64,000 nucleotides of DNA from Gloeobacter violaceus PCC 7421. Its GTDB lineage: Bacteria > Cyanobacteriota > Cyanobacteriia > Gloeobacterales > Gloeobacteraceae. The position numbers were made by a program, and so were the translations under genes. The stretch's first letter is position 1. Every line of letters starts with the position of its first letter. This document shows positions 1-8,894 of this stretch, piece by piece. Location: positions 806,001-870,000 of the forward strand of contig NC_005125.1 in assembly GCF_000011385.1 (NCBI RefSeq), given 5' to 3'. Below the pieces are notes generated by a model, which saw only the letters and a program-made list of their open reading frames with translations, was not told the DNA's origin and searched no databases.

Positions 1-1427
1 AGACCCTCGCTCTCGATCAAAATAAACGGCACCGGGTTGGTGGTGTGGGCGGTCCAGGGATTGCCCTGTTCGTCCCACATCAGTTCGGCGTTGCCGTGGT
101 CGGCGGTGAGCAGCATTGTGCCCCCGGCGCGCACGCACGCCTCCACCAGGCGGCCGATACAGGCGTCCACCGTCTCGACCGCCTTAACCGTAGCGTCGAA
201 GTTGCCGGTATGGCCCACCATGTCCGGGTTGGCGTAGTTGATCACAATCAGCGAGTACTGGCGCGTTTCGATGGCGGCGACGGCGTGGTCGGTGACCTCG
301 CGGGCGGCCATCTCGGGCTTCAGATCGTAAGTGGGCACCAGGGGGCTCTGGATCATCGAGCGCTCCTCGCCGGGCAGGGGCGTCTCGATGCCGCCGTTAA
401 AGAAATAGGTGACGTGGGCGTACTTCTCGGTCTCGGCGATGCGGAACTGCCGCAGGCCATGGTGGGCAATCACCTGACCCAGGAGGTTGTCGAGGCTCTG
501 GGGCGCAAAAGCCACTGCCACCGGCAAGGTTGCGTCGTACTGGGTGAAGGTGAGAAAGGCGAGCGGGTCGAGGTAGGGGCGCACGAAACCGTCGAAGTCC
601 GCCTGCACGAAGGCGCGGGTGAGCTGGCGCGCCCGGTCGGGGCGGAAGTTGAAGTAGATCACCCCATCACCGGGTTCGACCGCACCGGCAGCCAGGCGCA
701 CCGGCAATACGAATTCGTCGGTCTTGCCGGCGGCGTGGCTCTCGCGCAAGGTCTCGGAGGCGCGTTTACCCGTGCCGGGGCCGGTCTCGGTCATCACCCG
801 GTACATCGCCTCGGTGCGATCCCAGCGGCGATCGCGGTCCATCCCAAAGTAACGGCCACCCAGAGTAGCAATCGTGCCGAAGCCCGTTTCGGCGATGCGG
901 GCTTCGAGCTTCTCGAAGTACGCAACACCCGAAGTGGGAGGAGTGTCACGACCGTCACTCATCCCGTGGATAAACAGCGTTTCAAAACCCTCCCGCTTGG
1001 CAAGGTCCAATAGCCCAAACAGATGCTCGATGTGGGAGTGGACACCGCCGTCGGAGACGAGGCCCACCCCATGCAGCTTGCCGCCCCGCTCGCGCACCGT
1101 GCGGCAGAGACGCAGCAGTTCGGGGTTGGAAAGCAGCGTGCCTTCTTCGACCGCGTCGGAGATGCGCACGAGCTCCTGGGGGACCATCCGGCCCGCACCC
1201 AGGTTGAGGTGGCCGACTTCGGAGTTGCCCATCTGCCCGCGCGGCAGACCGACCGCCTTGCCGCTGGTGTGGATGAGTGTAAAAGGATAGCTGGCTTTGA
1301 GCGCGTCGAAGATCGGAGTTTTGGCGGCGGCGACGGCGTTGCCGTCGGTCTGCTCGCGGTAGCCCCAACCGTCGAGGATGACCAGAATCGCTGGATGGAC
1401 TGCGCTAGAAGTGCCCATAAATGCCAT
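1..1427 (-). CDS. gpmI: 2,3-bisphosphoglycerate-independent phosphoglycerate mutase (partial, C-terminus outside window)
   Basis: Cytosolic, metal-dependent enzyme that interconverts 3- and 2-phosphoglycerate in glycolysis. Translating the minus strand gives an uninterrupted frame of about 475 residues running off the window start. The N-terminal metal-binding segment VILDGWG is at residues 16-22. The phosphoserine motif GNSEVGHLNLGAG follows, with Ser69 as the expected nucleophile. MSDGRDTPP, GRYFGMDRD and TADHGNAE further on are all hallmark GpmI motifs. Two in-frame ATGs lie at 1427 and 1418 and neither has a good ribosome site; I took the longer. The family is usually 510-550 residues, so 40-70 are missing. 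Identification is secure. Confidence 0.96.
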   Translation of the reverse strand, partial: MAFMGTSSAVHPAILVILDGWGYREQTDGNAVAAAKTPIFDALKASYPFTLIHTSGKAVGLPRGQMGNSEVGHLNLGAGRMVPQELVRISDAVEEGTLLSNPELLRLCRTVRERGGKLHGVGLVSDGGVHSHIEHLFGLLDLAKREGFETLFIHGMSDGRDTPPTSGVAYFEKLEARIAETGFGTIATLGGRYFGMDRDRRWDRTEAMYRVMTETGPGTGKRASETLRESHAAGKTDEFVLPVRLAAGAVEPGDGVIYFNFRPDRARQLTRAFVQADFDGFVRPYLDPLAFLTFTQYDATLPVAVAFAPQSLDNLLGQVIAHHGLRQFRIAETEKYAHVTYFFNGGIETPLPGEERSMIQSPLVPTYDLKPEMAAREVTDHAVAAIETRQYSLIVINYANPDMVGHTGNFDATVKAVETVDACIGRLVEACVRAGGTMLLTADHGNAELMWDEQGNPWTAHTTNPVPFILIESEG

Positions 1428-1443
1428 GACCCTAAATGGTGCA

Positions 1444-1468
1444 GACTCCCTATTTTTTATAGGGAGTC
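1444..1468. promoter_or_regulatory. Perfect 10-bp inverted repeat upstream of gpmI
   Basis: The arms GACTCCCTAT (1444-1453) and its reverse complement (1459-1468) flank a T5 loop. The element lies 17 bp upstream of the gpmI start, in the gap before the next gene on the same strand (1567-2955). It could be a terminator for that upstream gene, since the minus-strand message reaches it after the 1567 stop, or an operator for gpmI. There is no long U-run after the stem, so the choice is open. Confidence 0.5.
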
Positions 1469-1566
1469 TTGCTGACTACATCGGTCCGTATGTACCCAGT
1501 AAAAAACATCGGGGGCGGTTTGGGTACATTTACTATGAATTTTTTTAGATCGATTTGCCGCTCAAC

Positions 1567-2955
1567 TTATCGACTGTCTCCCAGGGCTTTCCAGAGGGCT
1601 TTGGCCTTGGCGAGCGATTCGAGGTATTCGCCCTGGGGATCAGAATCGGCGACGATGCCCGCCCCGACTTGCCCCCAAATCCGGGAGCCGGACTTGAGCA
1701 GCGTGCGGATCAAAATGTTGAGATCCAGGTCACCGGTGCAGTCGAGGTAACCCGCCGAGCCGTAAAAAAGCGAGCGGCGCACCGGTTCGAGCCTCTCGAT
1801 AATTTCCATGCAGCGCACCTTCGGACAGCCGGTGATCGTGCCGCCGGGATAGACGGCGCGCACCGCGTCCAGGGCGTCGCATCCGGGCTGCAGGCGGCCG
1901 ACGACGTTGGAGACAATGTGCATGACGTGGGAGTAGCGCTCGATGACCATCAGTTCGTCCACCTGCACGCTGCCCGGTTGTGAGACCCGCCCGAGATCGT
2001 TGCGTTCGAGATCGACCAGCATGATGTGCTCGGCGCGTTCCTTGGGACTGATTAACAGTTCGCTTTCCAGGCGTTGATCGGCGGCAGCGGTGAACCCGCG
2101 CGGGCGCGTTCCCGCGATCGGGCGGGTGCTCAGCGCTTCGCCGCGCACTTCTAAAAGCCGCTCGGGCGAGCAGCTGACGATTTCGCCGAAGGGCGTGCGC
2201 CAGTAACAGGCGAAAGGCGAAGGATTGAGCCCGACCAGCCGTCGGTAGAGCCGCCAGCCATTGCCTTCCCAGTCGAGTTCGAAGCGAAGCGAGAGGTTGC
2301 ACTGAAAGATATCCCCGGCCGCAATGTGCTCCTTGACCTGATGGACAGCCTCCAAAAACCTGTCGCGCGACGTCAGGCGCGGCAACGCACCACTGTTGAT
2401 CTCCTCGTCGGTCAAAATCGGTCTGTCGAGCCGCTTGCACCAGTACGCCAGGCTTCCCCGGTCGGGACCGAGTCCCGACCGATTGTCGACGGCGAGCAAA
2501 AGCTTATCCTCGCGATGATCGGCGACGGCAAAGACGGCCGGCTCAAACCACCAGGCCGTCGGAAAAGGCAAGGGGTCGTTCCGCAGCCACGGCAGCCTTT
2601 CGATTTCCCAGGCCAGGTCGTAGCCGAACCAGCCCACAAGCCCGCCGCGAAAGGGCAGCCCCCTCCACTCGGGCGGCGGCAGCTGCCGCCGCGCGGCGGC
2701 AAGCCAAGCGCGCAGCGCGGGCAGAATCTCACCGACGGCGGGAGCAAGCACGCGCCGCGGACAGGCAGCCAAGATCGAGTAGCGGGCGGTACGCGGCGAG
2801 AGTTGGGGGCTTTCGAGCAGGACCGCCACCGCCTCCTCGCCGAACAGGCGCTCAAACAGGCACGAGCCGGTGCGTCCTTCGAGGGGAAGGTACAGCCAGT
2901 GCCAGGTGGGGGCAACCATCGACATCGACAGCAAAGCGTCAAGGACTGGGGTCAT
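1567..2955 (-). CDS. Chorismate-binding enzyme, anthranilate/aminodeoxychorismate synthase component I (TrpE/PabB family)
   Basis: 462 residues. Uses chorismate, with glutamine-derived ammonia, to make anthranilate or 4-amino-4-deoxychorismate. The C-terminal chorismate domain shows PIAGTRPRG (about residues 279-287), ERNDLGRV and PGGTITGCPKVRCMEII. PGG[ST]ITG is PabB-like. However, the residue after PI is Ala, as in TrpE, whereas classical PabB has a catalytic Lys (PIKGT). LLES at residues 46-49 resembles the Trp-feedback element of TrpE. The substrate assignment is therefore open; p-aminobenzoate synthesis is my slight preference on length and the PGG motif. A longer start at 2994 exists; ATG 2955 follows a GGCGGG tract and fits the family better. 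Confidence 0.85.
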   Translation of the reverse strand: MTPVLDALLSMSMVAPTWHWLYLPLEGRTGSCLFERLFGEEAVAVLLESPQLSPRTARYSILAACPRRVLAPAVGEILPALRAWLAAARRQLPPPEWRGLPFRGGLVGWFGYDLAWEIERLPWLRNDPLPFPTAWWFEPAVFAVADHREDKLLLAVDNRSGLGPDRGSLAYWCKRLDRPILTDEEINSGALPRLTSRDRFLEAVHQVKEHIAAGDIFQCNLSLRFELDWEGNGWRLYRRLVGLNPSPFACYWRTPFGEIVSCSPERLLEVRGEALSTRPIAGTRPRGFTAAADQRLESELLISPKERAEHIMLVDLERNDLGRVSQPGSVQVDELMVIERYSHVMHIVSNVVGRLQPGCDALDAVRAVYPGGTITGCPKVRCMEIIERLEPVRRSLFYGSAGYLDCTGDLDLNILIRTLLKSGSRIWGQVGAGIVADSDPQGEYLESLAKAKALWKALGDSR

Positions 2956-3046
2956 TTTCGCCCGCCTGCGATGGTGTGCCAAACCCAGGCGCATATGTCA
3001 AAGTGAGAGCAGTCTGCGATTGCGCCATTCGTCCGCATTGGTATAC

Positions 3047-3973
3047 ATGAACGTAACTCCGCCGTCTCCAATCGATCTCGATCACATTCAGATTCCCGAA
3101 GAAGATCCCAAAGCGCCCTTTCCTGCTCCGAGCGAACCTTTGCAGTACCGGGCCATCGGCATCGTGCGCGGCCGCTATGAACCGAGCGAGGAGCGCATCA
3201 CCCAGGGCAAACTGCTCACCCCCGACGGCGTCGAAATCGACGCGGTGCTCCTGGGCCGGGTGCTGAGCCTGGTGCGCAAGCACCTGGATCTCTCAACCGA
3301 TCACCCCTGGGTGGTCTACCCGCGCACCCGCGACGGCGGCGGCCTGCACACCCAGATTGTCGGGGTCTGGTCGCTCAACCCAGAAGGGCTTAAACCCGAC
3401 AGAGACAGCGCCTTCGACTCCGCCGAAGAAGACTCCAACGATGAAGAGGACGAAGAGGACGAAGAGGACGAAGAACTGGAGACGGAAACAGAAAGTGACG
3501 AATCGGTTGAAAAGTCCACTTTGCTGTTTTCGACCGCCAACGTCGAGGGTGTAGACGGTTTTTTCTCCATCCGCGGCGAAGTGAGCTTTCAGTCCCAGCA
3601 AGAAGGTTTTGTCCTGCTCAAGATCCGCCAGCAGAGCAAAAAGAAAAAACCCGGCCGGGCCTTTAAATTGCGTCTGGAGGGCTTTTTGCCCGAGGACGCC
3701 CGCGGCAAATTTTGGGATCTCGAGGTGCGCCGCACCAGCGAGGCATTGCGCATCGAGGACGGCACCCCCATTGCCGTGCTGCCCAAGCCCGTCGGCGACA
3801 AGCGCCGCGGCGGCCCCCGCCGTCCCACAGGCAAAGGCGGTCCCCCCCGTGGCCCCCGCGGCGAAGGCGGCGGCGGTCTACGGCCCCGATCGGCGGAGCG
3901 CAGCGAGGGCGGCACCGGATTGGTCAAACCCGAGCGCCCCTTCCGACCGGACCGCCAGCCCCGGCCGGAGTGA
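3047..3973 (+). CDS. Conserved protein of unknown function with acidic linker and Gly/Arg/Pro-rich tail
   Basis: 308 residues, no signal peptide. Three parts are visible. An N-terminal folded region (about 1-110) contains YRAIGIVRGRYEP and HPWVVYPRTR. A run of almost uninterrupted Asp/Glu follows (about 128-155). A second folded segment contains FSIRGEVSFQSQ and is followed by a Gly/Arg/Pro/Lys-rich basic tail. It looks like a cyanobacterial conserved hypothetical; I do not recognise a named domain. The oppositely charged tracts could mediate self-association or nucleic-acid contact (inference). ATG 3047 was chosen because the longer frame overlaps the divergent chorismate enzyme. The stop overlaps the GTG start of the cyclo-ligase, so the two are probably co-translated. 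Confidence 0.8.
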   Translation: MNVTPPSPIDLDHIQIPEEDPKAPFPAPSEPLQYRAIGIVRGRYEPSEERITQGKLLTPDGVEIDAVLLGRVLSLVRKHLDLSTDHPWVVYPRTRDGGGLHTQIVGVWSLNPEGLKPDRDSAFDSAEEDSNDEEDEEDEEDEELETETESDESVEKSTLLFSTANVEGVDGFFSIRGEVSFQSQQEGFVLLKIRQQSKKKKPGRAFKLRLEGFLPEDARGKFWDLEVRRTSEALRIEDGTPIAVLPKPVGDKRRGGPRRPTGKGGPPRGPRGEGGGGLRPRSAERSEGGTGLVKPERPFRPDRQPRPE

Positions 3974-4524
3974 ACAAAGCCGACCTGCGCGTCCAGTGCC
4001 TTGGAAGGCGCCGGGCGCTCAGCCCCGAAGCGTGCGAGCGGATGAGCGAGCGCATCCGCGCCTATCTAAGCGGCCGACTCGAATCCACAGACCGGTGCAT
4101 CCTCGCCTACCTGCCCTTTCGCAACGAACCGGACCTGCGGCCATTGTTCGCCGACAGCCGCACCTGGGCTGTGCCCCGGGTGGCGGGGACGGAACTCACC
4201 TGGCACCGCTATGAACCCGGCCGCGTCGGGCGCGGGGCCATGGGTCCGCCCGAACCGGAACCGGATTGCGAAGCGGTCGATCCTGCTGGAGCAGCCTGGG
4301 TGCTGGTGCCGGTGGTAGCCTGCGATCGGCGCGGCTACCGCATCGGGTACGGCGGCGGCTATTACGATCGTTTCCTCGCACGCTATGCGCTACCGGCCAT
4401 CGCCGTGGGTTACAGCGAATTTGTCTATGAGCAAGTTCCCACCGACCCCTGGGATCGGCCGATGGGCGGGATTGTCACCGAGGCCGGCTTCCTGTGGCCC
4501 GAAATTGCGCAGCCGGGAGCGTGA
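3970..4524 (+). CDS. 5-formyltetrahydrofolate cyclo-ligase
   Basis: 184 residues, the usual size. Converts 5-formyl-THF to 5,10-methenyl-THF using ATP, recycling an inhibitory folate. The family signature is clear: LVPVVACDRRGYRIGYGGG followed by YYDRFLA. The basic N-terminal segment (LGRRRALSPEA) matches the substrate/ATP region. The start is GTG 3970, whose last two bases begin the TGA of the previous gene (GTGA overlap), implying translational coupling. A much longer upstream frame only runs out-of-frame through that gene. metF (34.8 kb) and panB (9.4 kb), also folate C1 enzymes, are elsewhere in the window and not linked. Confidence 0.93.
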   Translation: MNKADLRVQCLGRRRALSPEACERMSERIRAYLSGRLESTDRCILAYLPFRNEPDLRPLFADSRTWAVPRVAGTELTWHRYEPGRVGRGAMGPPEPEPDCEAVDPAGAAWVLVPVVACDRRGYRIGYGGGYYDRFLARYALPAIAVGYSEFVYEQVPTDPWDRPMGGIVTEAGFLWPEIAQPGA

Positions 4525-4550
4525 GGCGCGTGCCACCCTCCCGGTACGAT

Positions 4551-7463
4551 TTAGCGGCCGGCGCTGCGCGCGCCCGGTTCGGCGGCCATCTGTACGGAAC
4601 TGGCCGTGCCGTAGTACAGGCCGTTGAAGAGGAACTTGAACGTGCCGTGGGGCTGGGCGCGGTTGACGATCTCGGGGCCGAACAAGAACAGCTTGCCCTG
4701 GCCCACCGGCGCCTGGGCGATCGGGACGCCGCCTTTGAGGTACCGCTGGCCCCAGGCCCAGCCGCTGCGCAAAGGTTCGTCGCTGTCGAAGACCGCCACC
4801 GTCTGCAGACCCGCACCCTGCGCCCCCGGCTTCATCTTGAAGACGGGGCTGTTGTTGAAGAAGACGTTCACCCGCTCGGGCAGACCGTGGGCAATGGGTA
4901 GGGTGTTGTCCACCTTCGCCTGCAGAATCGACCCCGGAATGTAATATTTCTCGGGCGGGAGCGGTTTGGCTTTGCCCTCGGCCGTCTGCTCTGTCAGGGC
5001 GTTCTCGATGGGCAGACCCAGGTGATAGCCGAGGTTGGTGGAACTGCCGACGGCGATCACCGTGCCGCCTGCCTCCAGATAGGTGCGCAGCTGCGGCACG
5101 GTCTTGGCCACCGAGACATAACCCAGCCGATCGCGAAACTCGGCGGGAATCTCCTCGGCTTTGGGCTGTTTATAAAAGCGGGCCTCGCGGCCGACCGGGG
5201 CTTTGTCGCTCATCGGGACAGCGCCGTCCACGAGGACGATGGCGTCGTACTTGCTCTTCAAGTTGCCGGCGTCGAGTTGCTGCGGATAGACCACTTCGAA
5301 GGGAAACTGGTACTGCTCGAACATCCAGCGCACCCAGCCGGAGGGCATCGAACCGCCGTAGCGATCCCACAGCGCGATGCGCAGGGGTTTCATCTTGAAG
5401 GCTTCGCCTTCCGGTTTGCTCGGGGTGCCCTCGAAGACCAGACCCACCTTCTGGGCCATCTCGGCGAGCATCGGCAGCACCGAAGGCTGCGCGGGGATGT
5501 AAAACGTCCCGGCCGGGTAGGTCTTGCCCGACGCGGCCAGCGGTGCTTGAAGCCAGTAGACGTCTTCTCCCGCGGCCAATAGGCGGTTGACCGCCACGAA
5601 GGCGTCGTTGACGCGGTGATCGAGCAAAAATCCTGCCGCCCCCGCCGCCCCGGTGATCTGGCCGGGGGGTGGGGCCAGCACATCCGCAATTTTGGCAAAC
5701 GGGCCGTCGAAACTTTCCAAGATGCGGTCGTACTGGATGCCCATCTGGTAGGCCAGAGTCCAGCCGGCGTTGTCGTAGGGCGGCTTGGGGGGACCACCCG
5801 GGTAAGCAAAGTCGTTCGGGTGATCCTGAGGCTCGAACATGTCGAGGACGTGGGGCCTGAACGCCTGGGCCGTCTTGATCACGTAGGAGCCCACCGGGTA
5901 GGTTTTGCCGCCGGCCTGAAACGGGGCAGTCGCCTTCTGGACGGTGATTCCCGATTCGATCAGGGCATTGACGAACTTGGTGGCCGTCAAAAAGTCGGTC
6001 TGGTCGGCGGGAAGGATGTAGCCTCTCGGGTCGCGCAACTCGGGGGTGCGCATCATCTGGTAGTACTTGTCGGGGTAGCCCTTGCTGAAGTAGCCGGCCC
6101 CGACGCCGCTCAATTCCGGCGTCTCCTCCGGGGGCATCTCCTTGGCGATTGCCGCTTTGACCATCGCCAGGCGCTTGGGATAGGTCGTCCAGTGATCGCG
6201 GCTGCCCTTGGCGATCGCATTGCGGCCCATCTGATAAATGTTGTACAAAAAATCCTTGCGGTACTTGGAGGCCAGGTCGAGGACAGCTTTGTTGGCGCTC
6301 AGCGAGTAATCGATCGACTGGCGGAAGCGCCAGACTTTTTGGGGCGGGATTGGGTAGGGCAGGCTGGCGCTGGGCAACTGCCGGTCGGGCACAAAGGGAA
6401 TTTCAATCGGGGTCGGGCTGCCGTTAATTTCGCTCAGCAAGCCGATCATGTTGTGGAAGTAGACCGTGGTGCGCAGACCCCCGTTCCACCAGGTCGAGAA
6501 GCCCGCGCCGTCGACCATCGTCGAGCCGGGTTTGCCTTCGGCGGCGAAGCGCGTGTGCATCGCTCCGCCCACTAGGTCGAGCTGCATCGGAATGAGCGGG
6601 TCGTAGACGTAGTTGAACGGGTCGCGAAAAGGCGGCGCAAAGAGGATCGTCCCCACCGGCCCGGTCTGGTGGTGGTTGTACATGATCTGTGGAAACCATT
6701 GCCGAAAGAGCACCCGGCTCATGTTCTTGGTCTCCGGCATGTTGTTCATGAACGAGTCGCGGTTGTTGTCGTGGCCGATGTATTTTTGGTAGAGCCGCGG
6801 AATGTCGTTGAAGGCCCGCTCCTTCGGTTCCGCTTTGCGCATGTACCAATCGGAGACCAGTTGCTGACCGTCCGGGTTGGCGTGCACGGCCAGCAAGATC
6901 ACATCGTCCAGAATGCGCTTGGTCTCCTCGTCGGTGGCGCTTGCCATCTGATAGACCGTTTCGATGAGCTGGTGGGTGCCCACCACCTCGGTGGCATGCA
7001 GGCCGCCGTCTATCCAGATCACCGCTTTGCCCTCGGCGGCCAGGGCCTTTGCCTGGGAATCGTTCAGGCCCTCGGCCAGGGCAAGTTTGCGGGCGATCTC
7101 TTGGTAGCGGCCCAGTTTTTTGTGGTTCTCGGGCGAGGTGAGGATCGCCATCAACTGCGGGCGGCCTTCGGCGGTCTTGCCGATCGTCACCAGTCGCATG
7201 CGGTCGGATTCTTGGTCGAGTTTGCGCCAGTAGACCGCGGTCTGATCGTAATTGGCCAGAAAGTAGTCGTCCCCAATGTTGTAGCCGAAGTGTTGCTTGG
7301 CAGTGGTCACTTTCAACGGAGCGGGACTCTGGGCGGTGCTGCCTTTAGTCGAACTGGAGGTGACTTCCGAGTCGAGATTGCTGATTTTGGTCTGGGCAAG
7401 GGCCGGTGTGGTACACAGCGTCAAAGTGAGCGCGACGAGCGCGTGGCGGGTAGGTTTCAGCAT
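4551..7463 (-). CDS. Secreted M14-family zinc carboxypeptidase
   Basis: 970 residues. An N-terminal signal peptide ends near ALA-Q (residues 21-24), so the protein is exported. The catalytic domain has the M14 zinc motif in GGLHATEVVG (His156, Glu159), then HANPDGQ (from His194) and YNHHQTGP as the region of the third ligand. Long C-terminal regions carry no motif I can name; a glutamine-amidotransferase-like fold is possible. The family removes C-terminal residues or acts on peptides and peptidoglycan stems; the substrate here is unknown. Start ATG 7463 was chosen because it immediately precedes the signal peptide; the frame extends to 7706 without a plausible protein. Convergent with the cyclo-ligase gene, 26 bp apart. 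Confidence 0.92.
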   Translation of the reverse strand: MLKPTRHALVALTLTLCTTPALAQTKISNLDSEVTSSSTKGSTAQSPAPLKVTTAKQHFGYNIGDDYFLANYDQTAVYWRKLDQESDRMRLVTIGKTAEGRPQLMAILTSPENHKKLGRYQEIARKLALAEGLNDSQAKALAAEGKAVIWIDGGLHATEVVGTHQLIETVYQMASATDEETKRILDDVILLAVHANPDGQQLVSDWYMRKAEPKERAFNDIPRLYQKYIGHDNNRDSFMNNMPETKNMSRVLFRQWFPQIMYNHHQTGPVGTILFAPPFRDPFNYVYDPLIPMQLDLVGGAMHTRFAAEGKPGSTMVDGAGFSTWWNGGLRTTVYFHNMIGLLSEINGSPTPIEIPFVPDRQLPSASLPYPIPPQKVWRFRQSIDYSLSANKAVLDLASKYRKDFLYNIYQMGRNAIAKGSRDHWTTYPKRLAMVKAAIAKEMPPEETPELSGVGAGYFSKGYPDKYYQMMRTPELRDPRGYILPADQTDFLTATKFVNALIESGITVQKATAPFQAGGKTYPVGSYVIKTAQAFRPHVLDMFEPQDHPNDFAYPGGPPKPPYDNAGWTLAYQMGIQYDRILESFDGPFAKIADVLAPPPGQITGAAGAAGFLLDHRVNDAFVAVNRLLAAGEDVYWLQAPLAASGKTYPAGTFYIPAQPSVLPMLAEMAQKVGLVFEGTPSKPEGEAFKMKPLRIALWDRYGGSMPSGWVRWMFEQYQFPFEVVYPQQLDAGNLKSKYDAIVLVDGAVPMSDKAPVGREARFYKQPKAEEIPAEFRDRLGYVSVAKTVPQLRTYLEAGGTVIAVGSSTNLGYHLGLPIENALTEQTAEGKAKPLPPEKYYIPGSILQAKVDNTLPIAHGLPERVNVFFNNSPVFKMKPGAQGAGLQTVAVFDSDEPLRSGWAWGQRYLKGGVPIAQAPVGQGKLFLFGPEIVNRAQPHGTFKFLFNGLYYGTASSVQMAAEPGARSAGR

Positions 7464-7599
7464 GGCGGCAAAGCTTCCGGTGGTGACACGAAATGACCAG
7501 CATCCTACGGGCTGTTGGATTCTATTTCCGATGCAAACGCAACTTTTCTGGGAAACGAACGGCGGTTTACTAATCTTGACGTCGCTTTTCGTGCCCCCC

Positions 7600-7683
7600 A
7601 TGGGTTGGAATCTTTCCGCCTGGTCCATCCGCAACCCGATCCCCACGATCGTGCTGTTTTTGGTGCTGACGATCGCCGGGTGC
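7600..7683 (+). pseudogene. N-terminal remnant of an RND efflux transporter
   Basis: The translation begins M-G-W-NLSAWSIRNPIPTIVLF and continues LVLTIAG. This is the conserved cytoplasmic edge and first transmembrane helix of HAE1-type RND pumps (compare NNLSAWSIRHPIVIAVLF in the intact pump at 51637). After Gly the frame reads unrelated residues and stops at 7731. About 28 of more than 1000 codons survive. The IS4-family element begins 52 bp downstream at 7735, so an insertion followed by deletion is the likely history. No further piece of the pump is visible after the element. Confidence 0.72.
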
Positions 7684-7734
7684 GGACTAGGTCCAGTTGC
7701 CCGCACCCGGCATCGGCACCTGTATATTTAATGG

Positions 7735-7748
7735 CAGAAGTGTTGAAT
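7735..7748 (+). repeat. Left terminal inverted repeat of the IS4-family element
   Basis: Fourteen bases, CAGAAGTGTTGAAT, exactly complementary to 8881-8894. Confidence 0.8.
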
Positions 7749-7825
7749 GTCAAGAATTGATCCTACAAAAACAGCCCGCAGTCGTGTAAACTTCGGGCTG
7801 TATTCAATTCCTTTTAATCGCCCCG

Positions 7826-8881
7826 ATGTTACTCGATTTTCCGCAACTTGTCAAAACCTTTCTGTCCGCTTTGCCCGATCGCGATTTCCCTGTCCTCGAC
7901 TCCAGGCTCTTTTTCAGTTGCTGGCTGGCCCTCATTATGGACAAGAGTACCGTCAGCATGCAGGACCTATTCAAACGCCTCAACCGCACCGGTATCCCCG
8001 TCGATATCTCCACTTTTTCCAAAGCCTGCAAGTCCCGTTCTCTGCAGATGTTTGAGCAGCTGTACCGGGATTTGCTTGCCCGGGTCAGGCGAGAGTTGCC
8101 CGTCAAACAACTGCATCCTTGCCCGATTGACTCGACGGTAGTCGGCTTGACAAGCAAGTTGCTATGGGCGCAAAGCTATCACCAGGTCAAACTGCTCGCC
8201 TGCCTTGAACACGGCAGCGGCGCCACCGAGGGTAGCCTGATCAATTTTGGCTACGACCACGATTCTAATTTTGTTAATGAAATGCTTCAAGCGATTCCTG
8301 AAAATGGCGTAGGTATCTTCGACCGGGGCTTTGCAGGACTGGAATATCTAAAAAATGCCCAGGCATCAAGCAAATATTTTTTAATGCGCATCCCGAGCAA
8401 TTACAAGTTCACCTTCGAGGGCAATGCTGGCCAGATGCGGGTGGGAACGGGCAAAGAGTCCGGGATGTATCGGGTGGTCAACTTCTGCGATATCGAGAAC
8501 CGGGCTGAGTATCGGTTGGTCACCAATTTACCTGCCGAAGGCGAATGTTTTGTCAGTGACGAAGAGGTGATGGAACTGTACCGTCAACGCTGGCAAATAG
8601 AGCTGTTATGGAAGTTTCTGAAAATGCATCTGAAGCTGAAGCGGCTGATGACAAAAAATGAGAATGGTATCCGGATGCAGCTCTACGTGACCCTGATTGC
8701 CCACCTGTTACTGGAACTGGTGGCAGTGCCGAAGATGTGGGGAAGTCAGCGGTTGGATAAGTTGCGCTACTTGCAATGTTGTATGTGCAAAGAAATCAGT
8801 TATGTGCATTGGCTGGGAAAATTACTGGGTAGCCGGAGGCGCAGGGTCTGGTCGCTCAAATTGTGTGCAAATGTCTACTGA
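7826..8881 (+). CDS. IS4-family DDE transposase
   Basis: 351 residues, full length for compact IS4 members. DDE catalytic residues are visible: first Asp in CPIDSTVVG, second in GIFDRGFAG, and Glu within the Y-(2)-R-(3)-E-(6)-K signature YRQRWQIELLWKFLK that defines IS4. The frame is intact, so the element may still be active. Codon use includes more A/T third positions than neighbouring genes, consistent with acquisition. Confidence 0.95.
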   Translation: MLLDFPQLVKTFLSALPDRDFPVLDSRLFFSCWLALIMDKSTVSMQDLFKRLNRTGIPVDISTFSKACKSRSLQMFEQLYRDLLARVRRELPVKQLHPCPIDSTVVGLTSKLLWAQSYHQVKLLACLEHGSGATEGSLINFGYDHDSNFVNEMLQAIPENGVGIFDRGFAGLEYLKNAQASSKYFLMRIPSNYKFTFEGNAGQMRVGTGKESGMYRVVNFCDIENRAEYRLVTNLPAEGECFVSDEEVMELYRQRWQIELLWKFLKMHLKLKRLMTKNENGIRMQLYVTLIAHLLLELVAVPKMWGSQRLDKLRYLQCCMCKEISYVHWLGKLLGSRRRRVWSLKLCANVY

Positions 8882-8894
8882 TTCAACACTTCTG
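8881..8894 (-). repeat. Right terminal inverted repeat of the IS4-family element
   Basis: The reverse complement of 7735-7748. It begins on the last base of the transposase stop codon. Confidence 0.8.

Larger units (their letters stand above)
7735..8894 (+). mobile_element. IS4-family insertion sequence, apparently complete
   Basis: Bounded by identical 14-bp inverted repeats CAGAAGTGTTGAAT at 7735-7748 and its complement at 8881-8894. The length is about 1160 bp with one intact transposase gene. A subterminal hairpin (ACAGCCCG, 7771-7778, with CGGGCTGT, 7794-7801) lies just before the transposase. I find no matching target-site duplication next to the repeats (left flank ends TTTAATGG, right begins AAGCGGTA). 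This suggests either deletion after insertion or that the true ends extend slightly beyond the repeats. Confidence 0.82.

Noticed and set aside
45-1013. Long plus-strand frame opposite gpmI
   Set aside because: Antisense shadow of a high-GC gene; the real product is read from the minus strand.
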